Notes: generated from the letters alone by a model not told the origin. DNA of 64,000 bases from Variovorax sp. SG517 (GCF_013376045.1 NZ_JABMJG010000004.1:372001-436000), one strand, 5' to 3'. Shown: positions 1-9,343, counted from the first letter of the stretch. A program made the numbers and translations.

Positions 1-124
1 GCTGCGGCTCGCGCTCGCTGAGGCCGGCCGGCGCCAGGCCGAATCCGGCAAGGTCGCCGCGCGCCCAGAGAAAGTAGCCGGCATTGGCCAGCAGCAGGAC
101 GACGAGGATCAGGCGCAGCTTCAT
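1..124 (-). CDS. Membrane-anchored protein, N-terminal part only (probably SPOR-domain protein)
   Basis: Only the first 41 codons are in the window; the gene runs off the left edge. It starts with a short basic stretch (MKLRL), then a hydrophobic segment of about 15 residues (residues 6-20), then a soluble region: the N-terminal anchor of an inner-membrane protein facing the periplasm. It begins 11 bases after the birA stop, so it is probably co-transcribed with birA. Calling it a SPOR (peptidoglycan-binding) protein is an inference from my memory of this gene order downstream of birA in Comamonadaceae; the SPOR domain itself lies outside the window. Confidence 0.55.
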   Translation of the reverse strand, partial: MKLRLILVVLLLANAGYFLWARGDLAGFGLAPAGLSEREPQ

Positions 125-135
125 GGTGGCGAAGA

Positions 136-951
136 TCAGAAAGCCATGCCGCGGGGGCGCACGCTCACTTCGTCGCTGGAGATCAGCTGCAGGCCTGCGT
201 CGGTGCGCACCTGCAACTCGCCGCCCCAGGCCACGCCTTCGCACAGGCCGGCGGTGCCGTCGCTGAGCGTCACCTCGCGCCCGCGCAGCACGTCGCGCGC
301 GGCGAAGCGTTCGGCAAAGGGCGCGAAGCCGCGGGATTCGAAGTCGAGCACCGTGCGCACCAGCGGCCCGGCCAGTTCGGACAGCACCTCGGGCGCGGTG
401 ACGCCGGGGCGCCACTGGTGCAGCCATGCCGGCGGCGTGCGCATGCCGTCGCCCTCGCGCGCGCCGATGTTGATGCCGATGCCGACCACCACGTAGCGCG
501 AGGCATCCGGCCCGCCGTCGGAGGGCAGGGCGGTCTCGATGAGGATGCCGACCAGCTTGCGGTCGTCGACCCAGATGTCGTTGGGCCACTTGAGGCCGAC
601 CTTGTGCGCGCCCGAGGGATCGAGCCCCTCGGCCACCGCCACGCCGACGGCCAGCGACAGGCCCGACCAGTCGGCGGGCGCCAGCGGCATGCCGAGCGAG
701 AAGGTGAGCGAGGCGGCCGCATCCTGCTGCGCGCCGCTCTGCCAGGGGCGCCCGAGGCGGCCGCGCCCGGCCGTCTGGCGCTCGGCCACGAGCAGCACGG
801 GCTCGATGCGGCCGGCGCGCGCGCGGCGCATCAGCTCGGTGTTGGTGGAGTCGATTTCCGCCACGGCCTCGACCGCGAAGCCGGGCAGCAGCGGCGCGAC
901 CGCCGCGGCGATCCGGTCCTGGAACCAGTCGGCGGTGCTGCTGTTGCTCAT
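136..951 (-). CDS. birA: Biotin--[acetyl-CoA-carboxylase] ligase
   Basis: 271 residues. It activates biotin with ATP and transfers it to the biotin carboxyl carrier protein in the cytoplasm. The biotinyl-AMP loop GRGRLGRPW is at residues 62-70 and the catalytic-site motif KWPNDIW at 121-127; an early substrate-contact motif DSTN is at 34-37. There is no N-terminal winged helix, so this is a monofunctional (group I) ligase that, unlike E. coli BirA, should not act as a repressor. It sits 2 bases from the SET-domain gene upstream and 11 bases before the membrane-protein gene downstream, so the three probably form one transcription unit. Confidence 0.95.
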   Translation of the reverse strand: MSNSSTADWFQDRIAAAVAPLLPGFAVEAVAEIDSTNTELMRRARAGRIEPVLLVAERQTAGRGRLGRPWQSGAQQDAAASLTFSLGMPLAPADWSGLSLAVGVAVAEGLDPSGAHKVGLKWPNDIWVDDRKLVGILIETALPSDGGPDASRYVVVGIGINIGAREGDGMRTPPAWLHQWRPGVTAPEVLSELAGPLVRTVLDFESRGFAPFAERFAARDVLRGREVTLSDGTAGLCEGVAWGGELQVRTDAGLQLISSDEVSVRPRGMAF

Positions 952-953
952 GG

Positions 954-1652
954 TCAGTCCTTGGCGGACTTGTCTTTCTTCGCGGATTTCTTTTCCGCTT
1001 TCTTTTCAGCCTTTTTTTCGGCCTTCTTTTCCGCCTTTTTTGCGTCCTTCTTGGCTTCCTTCTTCTCAGCCTTTTTCTTTTCGGCTTTTTTCTTTGCCTT
1101 CTTCTTGTTCTTTTTTTCCTCGTCCTCATCCTTCGGTGTCAGCAGCGTGCCGCGGCACTGCTCCGAGCCGCACCAGCAGGGAAATTCGGAAAGAAGCTTC
1201 GGCGTGTACGGCTCGTCGATGATCAGGCCGTAGTCGTAGTTGAGCTCTTCGCCGGCTGCAATGTTGCGCAGCGCCTTGATATAAACGCGCCCATCGACTT
1301 CGTCGGCTTCGCAGTTCGGCTCGCACGAGTGGTTGATCCAGCGTGCATCGTTGCCCTTGACGTTGCCGTCGATCACGCGGCCGTCGTCGATGTGGAAGTA
1401 GAAGGTGTGGTTCGGCTGGGTGGGGTCGTGCGGATGGCGGCGCAGCGCCTCCTTCCAGCTGATGACTTCGCCCTTGTATTCGATCAGCGTCTCGCCTTCG
1501 GCCAGGTCCTGCACGGCGAACACGCCGTTGCCGTGGACGTCGGAGCGCCGCATCTGGATGCGGCGGCCGCCGGAACGCTCCTTGGCTTCCGCCTCGGGGA
1601 GCGCGGTGGCCTGCGAATCACGACCGGCCGGAAGTGGGGATTTGGAAGGCAT
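954..1652 (-). CDS. SET-domain protein lysine methyltransferase with lysine-rich histone-H1-like tail
   Basis: 232 residues. The SET domain covers about residues 32-143: the AdoMet/active-site motif RWINHSCEPNCE is at 104-115 and the substrate-channel motif ELNYDYG at 136-142. A post-SET zinc cluster follows (CWCGSEQC, 159-166, together with Cys114). SET enzymes methylate protein lysines with S-adenosylmethionine. From residue 173 to the end the chain is almost only Lys, Glu and Ala in AEKK-type repeats, as in bacterial histone-H1-like proteins, suggesting DNA or nucleoid association. The natural substrate cannot be read from the sequence; self-methylation of the tail is possible. It is encoded just upstream of birA with a 2-base gap. 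Confidence 0.9.
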   Translation of the reverse strand: MPSKSPLPAGRDSQATALPEAEAKERSGGRRIQMRRSDVHGNGVFAVQDLAEGETLIEYKGEVISWKEALRRHPHDPTQPNHTFYFHIDDGRVIDGNVKGNDARWINHSCEPNCEADEVDGRVYIKALRNIAAGEELNYDYGLIIDEPYTPKLLSEFPCWCGSEQCRGTLLTPKDEDEEKKNKKKAKKKAEKKKAEKKEAKKDAKKAEKKAEKKAEKKAEKKSAKKDKSAKD

Positions 1653-1673
1653 CGCCGAAGTCTGTTAGTTTGA

Positions 1674-1710
1674 ATATGCACACACATGCGCGTGTGCGCG
1701 TGCGCACGCG
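1674..1710. repeat. 37-bp perfect alternating purine-pyrimidine tract (Z-DNA-prone)
   Basis: Every step from 1674 to 1710 alternates purine and pyrimidine, mostly GC and AC/GT dinucleotides, in the 180-bp divergent gap between the SET-domain gene and topB. Such tracts can adopt left-handed Z-DNA under negative supercoiling. The position, next to promoters read in opposite directions, fits a supercoiling-sensitive element; the function is inferred. Confidence 0.75.
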
Positions 1711-1832
1711 GGAAGCCGCAGATTGTATGTGGCCCCCACGCTCCTGCACTGCGTGTCGTCGCTGCCCCCGAAGGGGCCGCAGGCCGCCTCGGGGCGGCCC
1801 GGCGCCGGCCCGAATTTTTTTAGGAACTGTTG

Positions 1833-4781
1833 ATGAAGACGTTGGTAATCGCAGAAAAGCCGTCGGTGGCGCAGGACATCGTCCGCGCTCTCACGCCGGT
1901 GGCAGGGAAATTCGACAAACATGACGAGCATTTCGAGAACGACAGCTATGTCGTGACCAGCGCTGTCGGTCACCTGGTCGAAATCCAGGCGCCCGAGGAA
2001 TTCGACGTCAAGCGCGGCAAGTGGAGCTTCGCCAACCTGCCGGTGATCCCGCCGCACTTCGACCTGAAGCCCGTGGACAAGACCAAGACGCGCCTGAACG
2101 CGGTGGTCAAGCAGGCCAAGCGCAAGGACGTGACGCAGCTCATCAACGCATGCGACGCGGGGCGCGAGGGCGAGCTGATCTTCCGGCTCATCGAGCAGTA
2201 CGCGGGCGGCAAGTCGGGCCTGAACAAGCCGGTCAAGCGCCTCTGGCTGCAGTCGATGACGCCGCAGGCCATCCGCGACGGCTTCGACGCGCTGCGCACC
2301 GAGAAGCAGATGCAGGGCCTGGCCGACGCCGCGCGTTCGCGCTCCGAGGCAGACTGGCTGGTGGGCATCAACGGCACGCGCGCGATGACGGCCTTCAATT
2401 CGCGCGACGGGGGCTTCTTCCTCACGACCGTGGGCCGCGTGCAGACGCCCACGCTGTCGGTGGTGGTGGAGCGCGAGGAGCAGATCCGCAAGTTCGTCTC
2501 GCGCGACTACTGGGAAATCCACGGCACCTTCGGCGCCGAGGCCGGCGAGTACCCGGGCAAGTGGTTCAACCCCGACTGGAAGAAGGCGAACGCGCCGCTG
2601 CTGCCCAGCGGCGAGCCCGACCCCGAGCAGCGCGCCGACCGCGTGTGGAACGAGCAGGAAGCCCGCGCCATCGCCGATGCCGCGCGCGGCAAGCCCGCCA
2701 CCGTCACGGAAGAGAGCAAGCCCACCACGCAGGCCTCGCCGCTGCTGTTCGACCTGACCTCGCTGCAGCGCGAGGCCAACAGCCGCTTCGGCTTCAGCGC
2801 CAAGACCACGCTGGCGCTGGCGCAGAGCCTGTACGAGCGCCACAAGGCGCTGACCTATCCGCGTACCGACTCGCGCGCGCTGCCGGAAGACTATCTTCCT
2901 GTCGTCAAGCAGACCATGGGCATGCTCGCCAACAGCGGCATGAAGCACCTCGCGCCCTTCGCCCAGCAGGCGATCGACGGCAACTACGTGAAGCCCAACA
3001 AGCGCATCTTCGACAACGCGAAGGTGTCGGACCACTTCGCCATCATCCCGACGCTGCAGGCGCCCAGCGGCCTGAGCGAGGCCGAGCAGAAGCTCTACGA
3101 CTTCGTGGTGCGGCGTTTCCTCTCGGTGTTCTTCCCGAGCGCCGAATACCAGGTGACCACGCGCATCAGCACGGTGGAGCAGGGCGGCAAGAAGTACCCG
3201 TTCCGCACCGACGGCAAGGTGCTGGTGAAGCCGGGCTGGCTCGCCATCTACGGCAAGGAAGCGCAGGACGACGAGAAGGAAGACGACAAGGACGGCAAGC
3301 GCCTCGTGCCGGTGAAGCCGGGCGAGATCGTGAAGGCAGAGTCGGTCGACACCAAGGGCCTGAAGACGCGCCCGCCGGCACGCTACTCCGAAGCCACGCT
3401 GCTCGGCGCCATGGAAGGCGCGGGCAAGACCATCGACGACGACGAGCTGCGCGAAGCCATGCAGGAGAAGGGCCTGGGCACGCCTGCCACGCGCGCGGCC
3501 ACCATCGAAGGGCTGATCGCCGAGAAATACATCCTGCGCGAAGGCCGCGAGCTGATCCCCACGGCCAAGGCCTTCCAGCTCATGACGCTGCTGCGCGGTC
3601 TGGGCGTGGAGGAACTCTCCAAGGCCGAGCTCACGGGCGAGTGGGAATACAAGCTCGCGCAGATGGAGAAGGGCGCGCTCAGCCGCGACGCCTTCATGCG
3701 CGAGATCGCCGAGATGACGGAGCACATCGTCAAGAAGGCCAAGGAATACGACCGCGACACCGTGCCGGGCGACTACGCCACGCTGCGCACCCCGTGCCCC
3801 AACTGCGGCGGCATCGTGCGCGAGAACTACCGCCGCTACGCCTGCACCGGCAAGAGCGGCACGGGCGAGGACGCCTGCGGCTTCTCGTTCGGCAAGTCGC
3901 CGGCCGGGCGCACCTTCGAGGTGGAAGAGGCCGAGGCGCTGCTGCGCGACAAGCACATCGGCCCGCTGGAAGGCTTCCGCTCCAAGGCCGGCTGGCCCTT
4001 CACTTCCGAGATCGTCATCAAGTACGACGAGGAGGCGAAGAACTGGAAGCTGGAGTTCGACTTCGGCGACGACAAGAACGAGGAAAGCGGCGAGATCGTC
4101 GACTTCAGCGACCAGGACACCGTGGGCCCCTGCCCGGTGTGCGGCGCGCCGGTGTTCGAGCACGGCAGCAACTACGTCTGCGAGAAGTCGGTGCCCACCA
4201 ATTCGCAGCCCACGCCGAGTTGCACCTTCAAGACCGGCAAGATCATCCTGCAGCAGCCGGTGGAGCGCGCGCAGATGGAGAAGCTGCTGGCCACCGGCAA
4301 GACCGACCTGCTCGACAAGTTCGTGAGCATGCGCACGCGCCGTCCCTTCAAGGCCTTCCTGACCTGGAACGCGGAAGAAGGCAAGGTGACCTTCGAGTTC
4401 GCGCCGCGCGAGGGGGGCAGCAAGTTCCCGCCGCGCAAGACCTTCGCCGGCAAGACCGCCGCCGCCAAGAAGACGGCAGCGGCGAAGAAGGCGCCTGCAG
4501 CCAAGAAGGCACCGGCCGCGAAGAAGGCCGCCGCGCCGCGCAAGCCCGGCGCGGGCCTGAAGCCCAGCGACGCGCTGGCGGCGGTGATCGGCAACGAGCC
4601 GGTCGCGCGCACCGAGGTGGTCAAGAAGCTGTGGGACTACATCAAGGCCAACGGCCTGCAGGACGCGAAGGACAAGCGCTCGATTAACGCCGACGCCAAG
4701 CTCAAGCCGGTGTTCGGCAAGGACCAGGTGACGATGTTCGAGCTCGCGGGCATCGTGGGCAAGCACCTCTCGGCGCCCTGA
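1833..4781 (+). CDS. topB: DNA topoisomerase III with C-terminal zinc fingers, Lys/Ala linker and SWIB domain
   Basis: 982 residues; a type IA topoisomerase that relaxes and decatenates DNA by single-strand passage. The TOPRIM domain opens the protein (LVIAEKPSVAQ). The nucleophile is Tyr342 in the motif YPRTDSR. Two Cys4-type zinc-finger regions start near residues 655 and 767. A KKAPAAKKA-type linker (about 870-905) leads to a SWIB/MDM2-like domain at 909-982, absent from E. coli TopB (about 650 residues) but known as a fusion to type IA enzymes in chlamydiae and some betaproteobacteria. Start: ATG at 1833 has AGGA 7 bases upstream; the in-frame TTG at 1830 is less likely. A Bug-receptor gene follows after 3 bases. 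Confidence 0.96.
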   Translation: MKTLVIAEKPSVAQDIVRALTPVAGKFDKHDEHFENDSYVVTSAVGHLVEIQAPEEFDVKRGKWSFANLPVIPPHFDLKPVDKTKTRLNAVVKQAKRKDVTQLINACDAGREGELIFRLIEQYAGGKSGLNKPVKRLWLQSMTPQAIRDGFDALRTEKQMQGLADAARSRSEADWLVGINGTRAMTAFNSRDGGFFLTTVGRVQTPTLSVVVEREEQIRKFVSRDYWEIHGTFGAEAGEYPGKWFNPDWKKANAPLLPSGEPDPEQRADRVWNEQEARAIADAARGKPATVTEESKPTTQASPLLFDLTSLQREANSRFGFSAKTTLALAQSLYERHKALTYPRTDSRALPEDYLPVVKQTMGMLANSGMKHLAPFAQQAIDGNYVKPNKRIFDNAKVSDHFAIIPTLQAPSGLSEAEQKLYDFVVRRFLSVFFPSAEYQVTTRISTVEQGGKKYPFRTDGKVLVKPGWLAIYGKEAQDDEKEDDKDGKRLVPVKPGEIVKAESVDTKGLKTRPPARYSEATLLGAMEGAGKTIDDDELREAMQEKGLGTPATRAATIEGLIAEKYILREGRELIPTAKAFQLMTLLRGLGVEELSKAELTGEWEYKLAQMEKGALSRDAFMREIAEMTEHIVKKAKEYDRDTVPGDYATLRTPCPNCGGIVRENYRRYACTGKSGTGEDACGFSFGKSPAGRTFEVEEAEALLRDKHIGPLEGFRSKAGWPFTSEIVIKYDEEAKNWKLEFDFGDDKNEESGEIVDFSDQDTVGPCPVCGAPVFEHGSNYVCEKSVPTNSQPTPSCTFKTGKIILQQPVERAQMEKLLATGKTDLLDKFVSMRTRRPFKAFLTWNAEEGKVTFEFAPREGGSKFPPRKTFAGKTAAAKKTAAAKKAPAAKKAPAAKKAAAPRKPGAGLKPSDALAAVIGNEPVARTEVVKKLWDYIKANGLQDAKDKRSINADAKLKPVFGKDQVTMFELAGIVGKHLSAP

Positions 4782-5768
<987 letters not shown>

Positions 5769-5783
5769 GACAAGGCTTCCCGG

Positions 5784-5813
5784 CCCGGCGCCAACAACCC
5801 TGTCGGCGCCGGG
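5784..5813 (+). terminator. Stem-loop after the Bug gene
   Basis: A perfect 9-bp inverted repeat (5784-5792 with 5805-5813) around a 12-base loop, 15 bases after the Bug stop. There is no T run, so it may be a weak or Rho-assisted terminator, or an mRNA-stabilising hairpin. Confidence 0.45.
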
Positions 5814-5881
5814 TGTGCTGTTACAGGCCGCTTTACGCGGTCGGCCTATAGTGGCCCGGTCCAACCATCCAGGAGATTCCG

Positions 5882-6073
5882 TTGAAGTCGTCTTTCATCG
5901 CCGCCGCATTCGCGATCGCAATGGGCGTGCTGACCACGGGTTGCGCCGGCACGGGTTCCGCAGGCAATGCAGGCTCTTCTGCCGCCACACCGGCCAGCGG
6001 CAGCGGCGTCACGGTGTTCGGCACCATCGACGCGAGCGTCAGCGGCTACAAGAACAGCAGCAGCGCGCGCTGA
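5882..6073 (+). CDS. Small lipoprotein with porin-like C-terminal strand
   Basis: 63 residues. A lysine-led hydrophobic signal ends in LTTGC (Cys21), a permissive lipobox, so the mature protein would be a lipid-anchored peptide of 43 residues rich in Gly, Ser and Ala. Its C-terminal part (GVTVFGTIDASVSGY) resembles the first beta strand of Comamonadaceae general porins. The start is a TTG at 5882, chosen because AGGAG lies 6 bases upstream (5871-5875). No family is recognised; it could be a genuine small lipoprotein or a remnant of a porin-like gene. Confidence 0.6.
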   Translation: MKSSFIAAAFAIAMGVLTTGCAGTGSAGNAGSSAATPASGSGVTVFGTIDASVSGYKNSSSAR

Positions 6074-6085
6074 TCGCCGCCTGAA

Positions 6086-6715
6086 TCAGGCCACGCCCTT
6101 CAGGTAGCCGTGCAATGCGGCACGCAGCTGCCGTGACAGCGCCTGCAGGTCGGGCCGCCCGCCCGTGCCGATGTGCAGGTGCGCGAACAGGCCGTAGATG
6201 ATGGTCTGGCACACGCGGGCGACTTCCTTCTTCTGGCAGTCCGGCGACAGGTCGATGGCCGCGTCGAGCACGCCCACCCACTCGGCCACGAAGCGGTCGT
6301 ACATCTTGCGGTAGGCCTCGGGGCCCGAGAGGTGCCGCTCCAGCAGGTAGTGCGCGCCCCAGGCCAGGGGCTGCGCGCGGTGCGCCTCCAGCTGCGCGTT
6401 GATCACCGCGTCCACGATTTCCGCGAGCGGCCGGCCCTCATGCGCGGCGACTGCCGAGCGCATGTCCAGCAGCAGCGCCTTGGAGCGCAGGTGCAGGCAC
6501 ACGCGCGCCAGGTCTTCCTTGCTCGCGAAGTATTCGTAGAAGCTGCCGAGCCCCGTGCCGGCCACCGACACGATCTCGCGGATGGTGATGGCGGCGTAGC
6601 CCTTCTCGACCAAAAGCCGAACAAAGGCTTCCTGCAGCGCCTGCGAGGTGTGGCGCGCGCGGGACTGGCGCGGCTTGCGCCTCGGGGCGGCGGCCCGGGC
6701 GCGGGCGGTCGCCAT
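6086..6715 (-). CDS. TetR/AcrR-family transcriptional regulator
   Basis: 209 residues. An N-terminal basic, Ala/Arg-rich arm is followed by the TetR helix-turn-helix at about residues 25-70 (TIREIVSVAGTGLGSFYEYF), then a helical ligand-binding region. The domain plan and length are typical of TetR repressors. It is divergent from the thioesterase gene at 6791, with 75 bases between the two starts, so it probably represses that gene and the AidB-like dehydrogenase behind it. A longer start further upstream would run into the divergent promoter and was not used. The inducer may be an acyl-CoA or fatty acid, inferred from the neighbours. Confidence 0.88.
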   Translation of the reverse strand: MATARARAAAPRRKPRQSRARHTSQALQEAFVRLLVEKGYAAITIREIVSVAGTGLGSFYEYFASKEDLARVCLHLRSKALLLDMRSAVAAHEGRPLAEIVDAVINAQLEAHRAQPLAWGAHYLLERHLSGPEAYRKMYDRFVAEWVGVLDAAIDLSPDCQKKEVARVCQTIIYGLFAHLHIGTGGRPDLQALSRQLRAALHGYLKGVA

Positions 6716-6790
6716 CAGCTCGGCCGAACCCGAACACGTCGGGGGCGGGTTGTTCCTAGAATTTTTGGACCCATCGAACGGCATTCTGCA

Positions 6791-7642
6791 ATGGCACACG
6801 ACGAGAGCAACCAGCACGAATCCCATCCAGCCCATCAAGCCCACCAAGCCGTCTACACCGCGCAGGGCGACGACGCATGGCTGCCCGGCCCGTCGTCGCG
6901 CGGCCCCTGGGACCCGCGCGCGCAGCACGGCGGCGCGCCCGCCGCACTGCTGGTGCACGTGGCCGAGCGCGCCGCGGGGCCCGGCTGGCAACTGGCGCGG
7001 CTGACGCTCGAGCTGGTGAAGCCGGTGCCGCTGGCGCCGCTCGTCACGCGCACGCAGGTGCAGTCCTCGCGCTCCACGGTGCGCGTGGGCATCGACCTGC
7101 TGGCGGGCGAGGTGCTGGTGGCGCGGGCGCACGCGCTGCTGCTGGCGAGCCAGACGCTGGCGCTTCCGCCCGGCCTGCCGGGCTGGCCGCAGGAGCCGCT
7201 GCGGCCGCTGCCGCGCGACTGCACCGAGCGCGTGCGAATCCCGGGCCTGCCCGAGGGCGTGTCGTTCTACGCCACGGCCATGGAAACGCGCGTGGCCGAG
7301 GGCGACTCGACCCGGCCGGGCCCGTGTTCCGCATGGTTCCGCCTCGCGGTGCCGCTGCTGCACGGCGCGGCCACCTCGCCCGCGATGCGCGCCGCGGCGG
7401 CGGCCGACTTCGGCAACGGCCTGAGCTGGGTGCTGCCGGTCGATCGCTACCTGTTCACCAACGCCGACCTGAGCATGAACCTGTTCCGCGTGCCGCAGGG
7501 CGAGTGGATCGGCCTGCGCTCCGCCTCCGAGGTGCACGGCGGCGGCGCGGGCCTGGTCGTGTCCCACCTCTTCGACGAGCAGGGCGCGATCGGCATCGCC
7601 ACCCAGACGCTGGTGCTGCGCGAACGGCCCGCCGGCGCCTGA
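6791..7642 (+). CDS. Acyl-CoA thioesterase-like protein (double hot-dog type)
   Basis: 283 residues. The HGGAPAALLVHVAER region (about residues 44-58) and the second half (WVLPVDRYLFTNADLSMN, then QGEWIGLRS) match the TesB/4HBT-like thioesterase family, which hydrolyses acyl-CoA to acid and CoA. A His-rich N-terminal tail precedes the first hot-dog. It starts the TetR-controlled unit and is followed after 36 bases by an acyl-CoA-dehydrogenase-family gene, so both probably act on the same acyl-CoA pool. The substrate chain length cannot be told from the sequence. Confidence 0.78.
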   Translation: MAHDESNQHESHPAHQAHQAVYTAQGDDAWLPGPSSRGPWDPRAQHGGAPAALLVHVAERAAGPGWQLARLTLELVKPVPLAPLVTRTQVQSSRSTVRVGIDLLAGEVLVARAHALLLASQTLALPPGLPGWPQEPLRPLPRDCTERVRIPGLPEGVSFYATAMETRVAEGDSTRPGPCSAWFRLAVPLLHGAATSPAMRAAAAADFGNGLSWVLPVDRYLFTNADLSMNLFRVPQGEWIGLRSASEVHGGGAGLVVSHLFDEQGAIGIATQTLVLRERPAGA

Positions 7643-7678
7643 ATCGCCCACGCGGACAGAACCCAAGGAGACACACGC

Positions 7679-9319
7679 ATGACCACCACCGGCATCCACC
7701 CCGACAACCAGGTCCCCGAACTCAAGGACTACAACGTCTACACCAGCGACCCCACGCTGCGCGGCGCAGTGGCGCGCGGCGGCGCGGCCTGGCGCGACGA
7801 GGAGCTGGTGCGCCAGGGCGCGGAGTACGGCGCCGAGGCCACGCTGCGCGCGGCTGAAGACGCCAACCGCCACGAGCCCGAGCTGCACACCCATTCGCGC
7901 ACCGGCGAGCGCATCGACCAGGTGCGCTTCCACCCCGCCTGGCACACGATGATGGCCATCGCCCGGCGCAACGGCATCGCCAACCTGCCGTTCTTCGACG
8001 AGCGGCCCTCGGCCTGGGTGGGCTACGGCGCGTCGCTGTACATGCACAGCCAGATCGAGTCGGGCTCGACCTGCCCGACCACCATGACCAAGGCCTGCAT
8101 CCCGGTCGTGCGGCGCAACGCGGCGCTGTATGCCGCGCTGCGCGACAAGCTCGCGTCGAACGAACACGACGCGCGCGACATCCCGCTGGAGGGCAAGACC
8201 TCGATCACCGTCGGCATGGGCATGACCGAGAAGCAGGGCGGCAGCGACGTGCGCACCAACACCACGCGCGCTATGCCAGCAGGAAGTGGCCCGTGGGGCG
8301 AAGGGTTCCTCATCACCGGCCACAAGTGGTTCTTCTCGGCGCCGATGTGCGACGGCCACCTGGTGCTGGCCAAGACCGACGAGCGCGGCTCCTCGTGCTT
8401 CTTCGTGCCGCGCTGGCGGCCCGACGGAAGCAGGAACGCGGTGCACATCCAGCGGCTGAAGGACAAGGTCGGCAACCGCTCCAACTCGAGCAGCGAGGTC
8501 GAGTTCAAGGACGCCTGGGGCGTGCTTGTGGGCGAGGAGGGCCGGGGCATCCCGACCATCATCGAGATGGCGACCGTGACACGGCTGGACTGCGCGCTGG
8601 CCAGCGCGGGCTTCATGCGCCAGGGCTTCGCGCAGGCGCTGCACTACGCGCGCAACCGCCACGCCTTCGGCAAGGCGCTGGCCGACCAGCCGGTGATGAC
8701 AGCGCTGCTGGCCGACATGGCGCTCGAATCGCAGGCCGCCACGCTGCTGGCGATGGGGCTGGCCTCGCGCTTCGGCTCGGCAGCGCCGCTGGACACGGCC
8801 TGGCGCCGGCTGCTCACGCCGGCGGCCAAGTTCTGGAACTGCAAGCGCGCGGTGGCCTTCACCGGCGAGGCGATGGAGGTGTTCGGCGGCAACGGCTACG
8901 TCGAGGAGAGCCCGATGGGCCGGCTCTTTCGCGAGGCGCCGGTCAACTCGATCTGGGAAGGCTCGGGCAACGTGATGTGCCTCGACGTGCTGCGCGCCGT
9001 TTCGCGCAATCCCGACGACGCGCACCTCGTGCTCGACCAGCTGCAGGAGGTCGCCACCGGCGAGCCCCGCGTGCTGGATGCGCTGCAGTCCGTGCGCCGC
9101 ATGACGCAGCTGCCGCCGCAGGAGCTGGAGCCGCAGGCCCGCCGCTTCACGCAGCGGCTGGTGCTGGCTGCGCAGGCCTGCCTGATGCTGGAGCATGCGA
9201 GCGCCGAGGAGTCGGCCGCGTTCCTGTCGAGCCGCTTCGATCCCGACTGGGGGCCGGTGACGGGCATCAGTGCCGGCACTTCCGATCCGGCAGCGCTGCT
9301 GCGCGCCGCGTGGCGCTGA
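7679..9319 (+). CDS. aidB: AidB-like acyl-CoA dehydrogenase family protein
   Basis: 546 residues, close to the 541 of E. coli AidB. Shared landmarks along the chain include RFHPAWH near residue 82, the FAD-binding block GMGMTEKQGGSDV near 180, GHKWFFSAP near 214, LKDKVGNRSNSSSEVEF near 260, TPAAKFWNCKRAV near 380 and VNSIWEGSGNVMCLDVLR near 420. AidB is a flavoprotein of the alkylation (Ada) response that also binds DNA; many homologues are annotated as isovaleryl-CoA dehydrogenase. A clear AAGGAGA ribosome site precedes the ATG. The link to a thioesterase and TetR gene suggests acyl-CoA metabolism here, so the DNA-repair role should not be assumed. Confidence 0.85.
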   Translation: MTTTGIHPDNQVPELKDYNVYTSDPTLRGAVARGGAAWRDEELVRQGAEYGAEATLRAAEDANRHEPELHTHSRTGERIDQVRFHPAWHTMMAIARRNGIANLPFFDERPSAWVGYGASLYMHSQIESGSTCPTTMTKACIPVVRRNAALYAALRDKLASNEHDARDIPLEGKTSITVGMGMTEKQGGSDVRTNTTRAMPAGSGPWGEGFLITGHKWFFSAPMCDGHLVLAKTDERGSSCFFVPRWRPDGSRNAVHIQRLKDKVGNRSNSSSEVEFKDAWGVLVGEEGRGIPTIIEMATVTRLDCALASAGFMRQGFAQALHYARNRHAFGKALADQPVMTALLADMALESQAATLLAMGLASRFGSAAPLDTAWRRLLTPAAKFWNCKRAVAFTGEAMEVFGGNGYVEESPMGRLFREAPVNSIWEGSGNVMCLDVLRAVSRNPDDAHLVLDQLQEVATGEPRVLDALQSVRRMTQLPPQELEPQARRFTQRLVLAAQACLMLEHASAEESAAFLSSRFDPDWGPVTGISAGTSDPAALLRAAWR

Positions 9320-9343
9320 AAACCGGGAGCGGACGAGACGCGC

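Noticed and set aside
6716..9196. Very long upstream extension of the TetR gene on the minus strand
   Set aside because: The added sequence is antisense to the thioesterase and AidB-like genes and is low-complexity.
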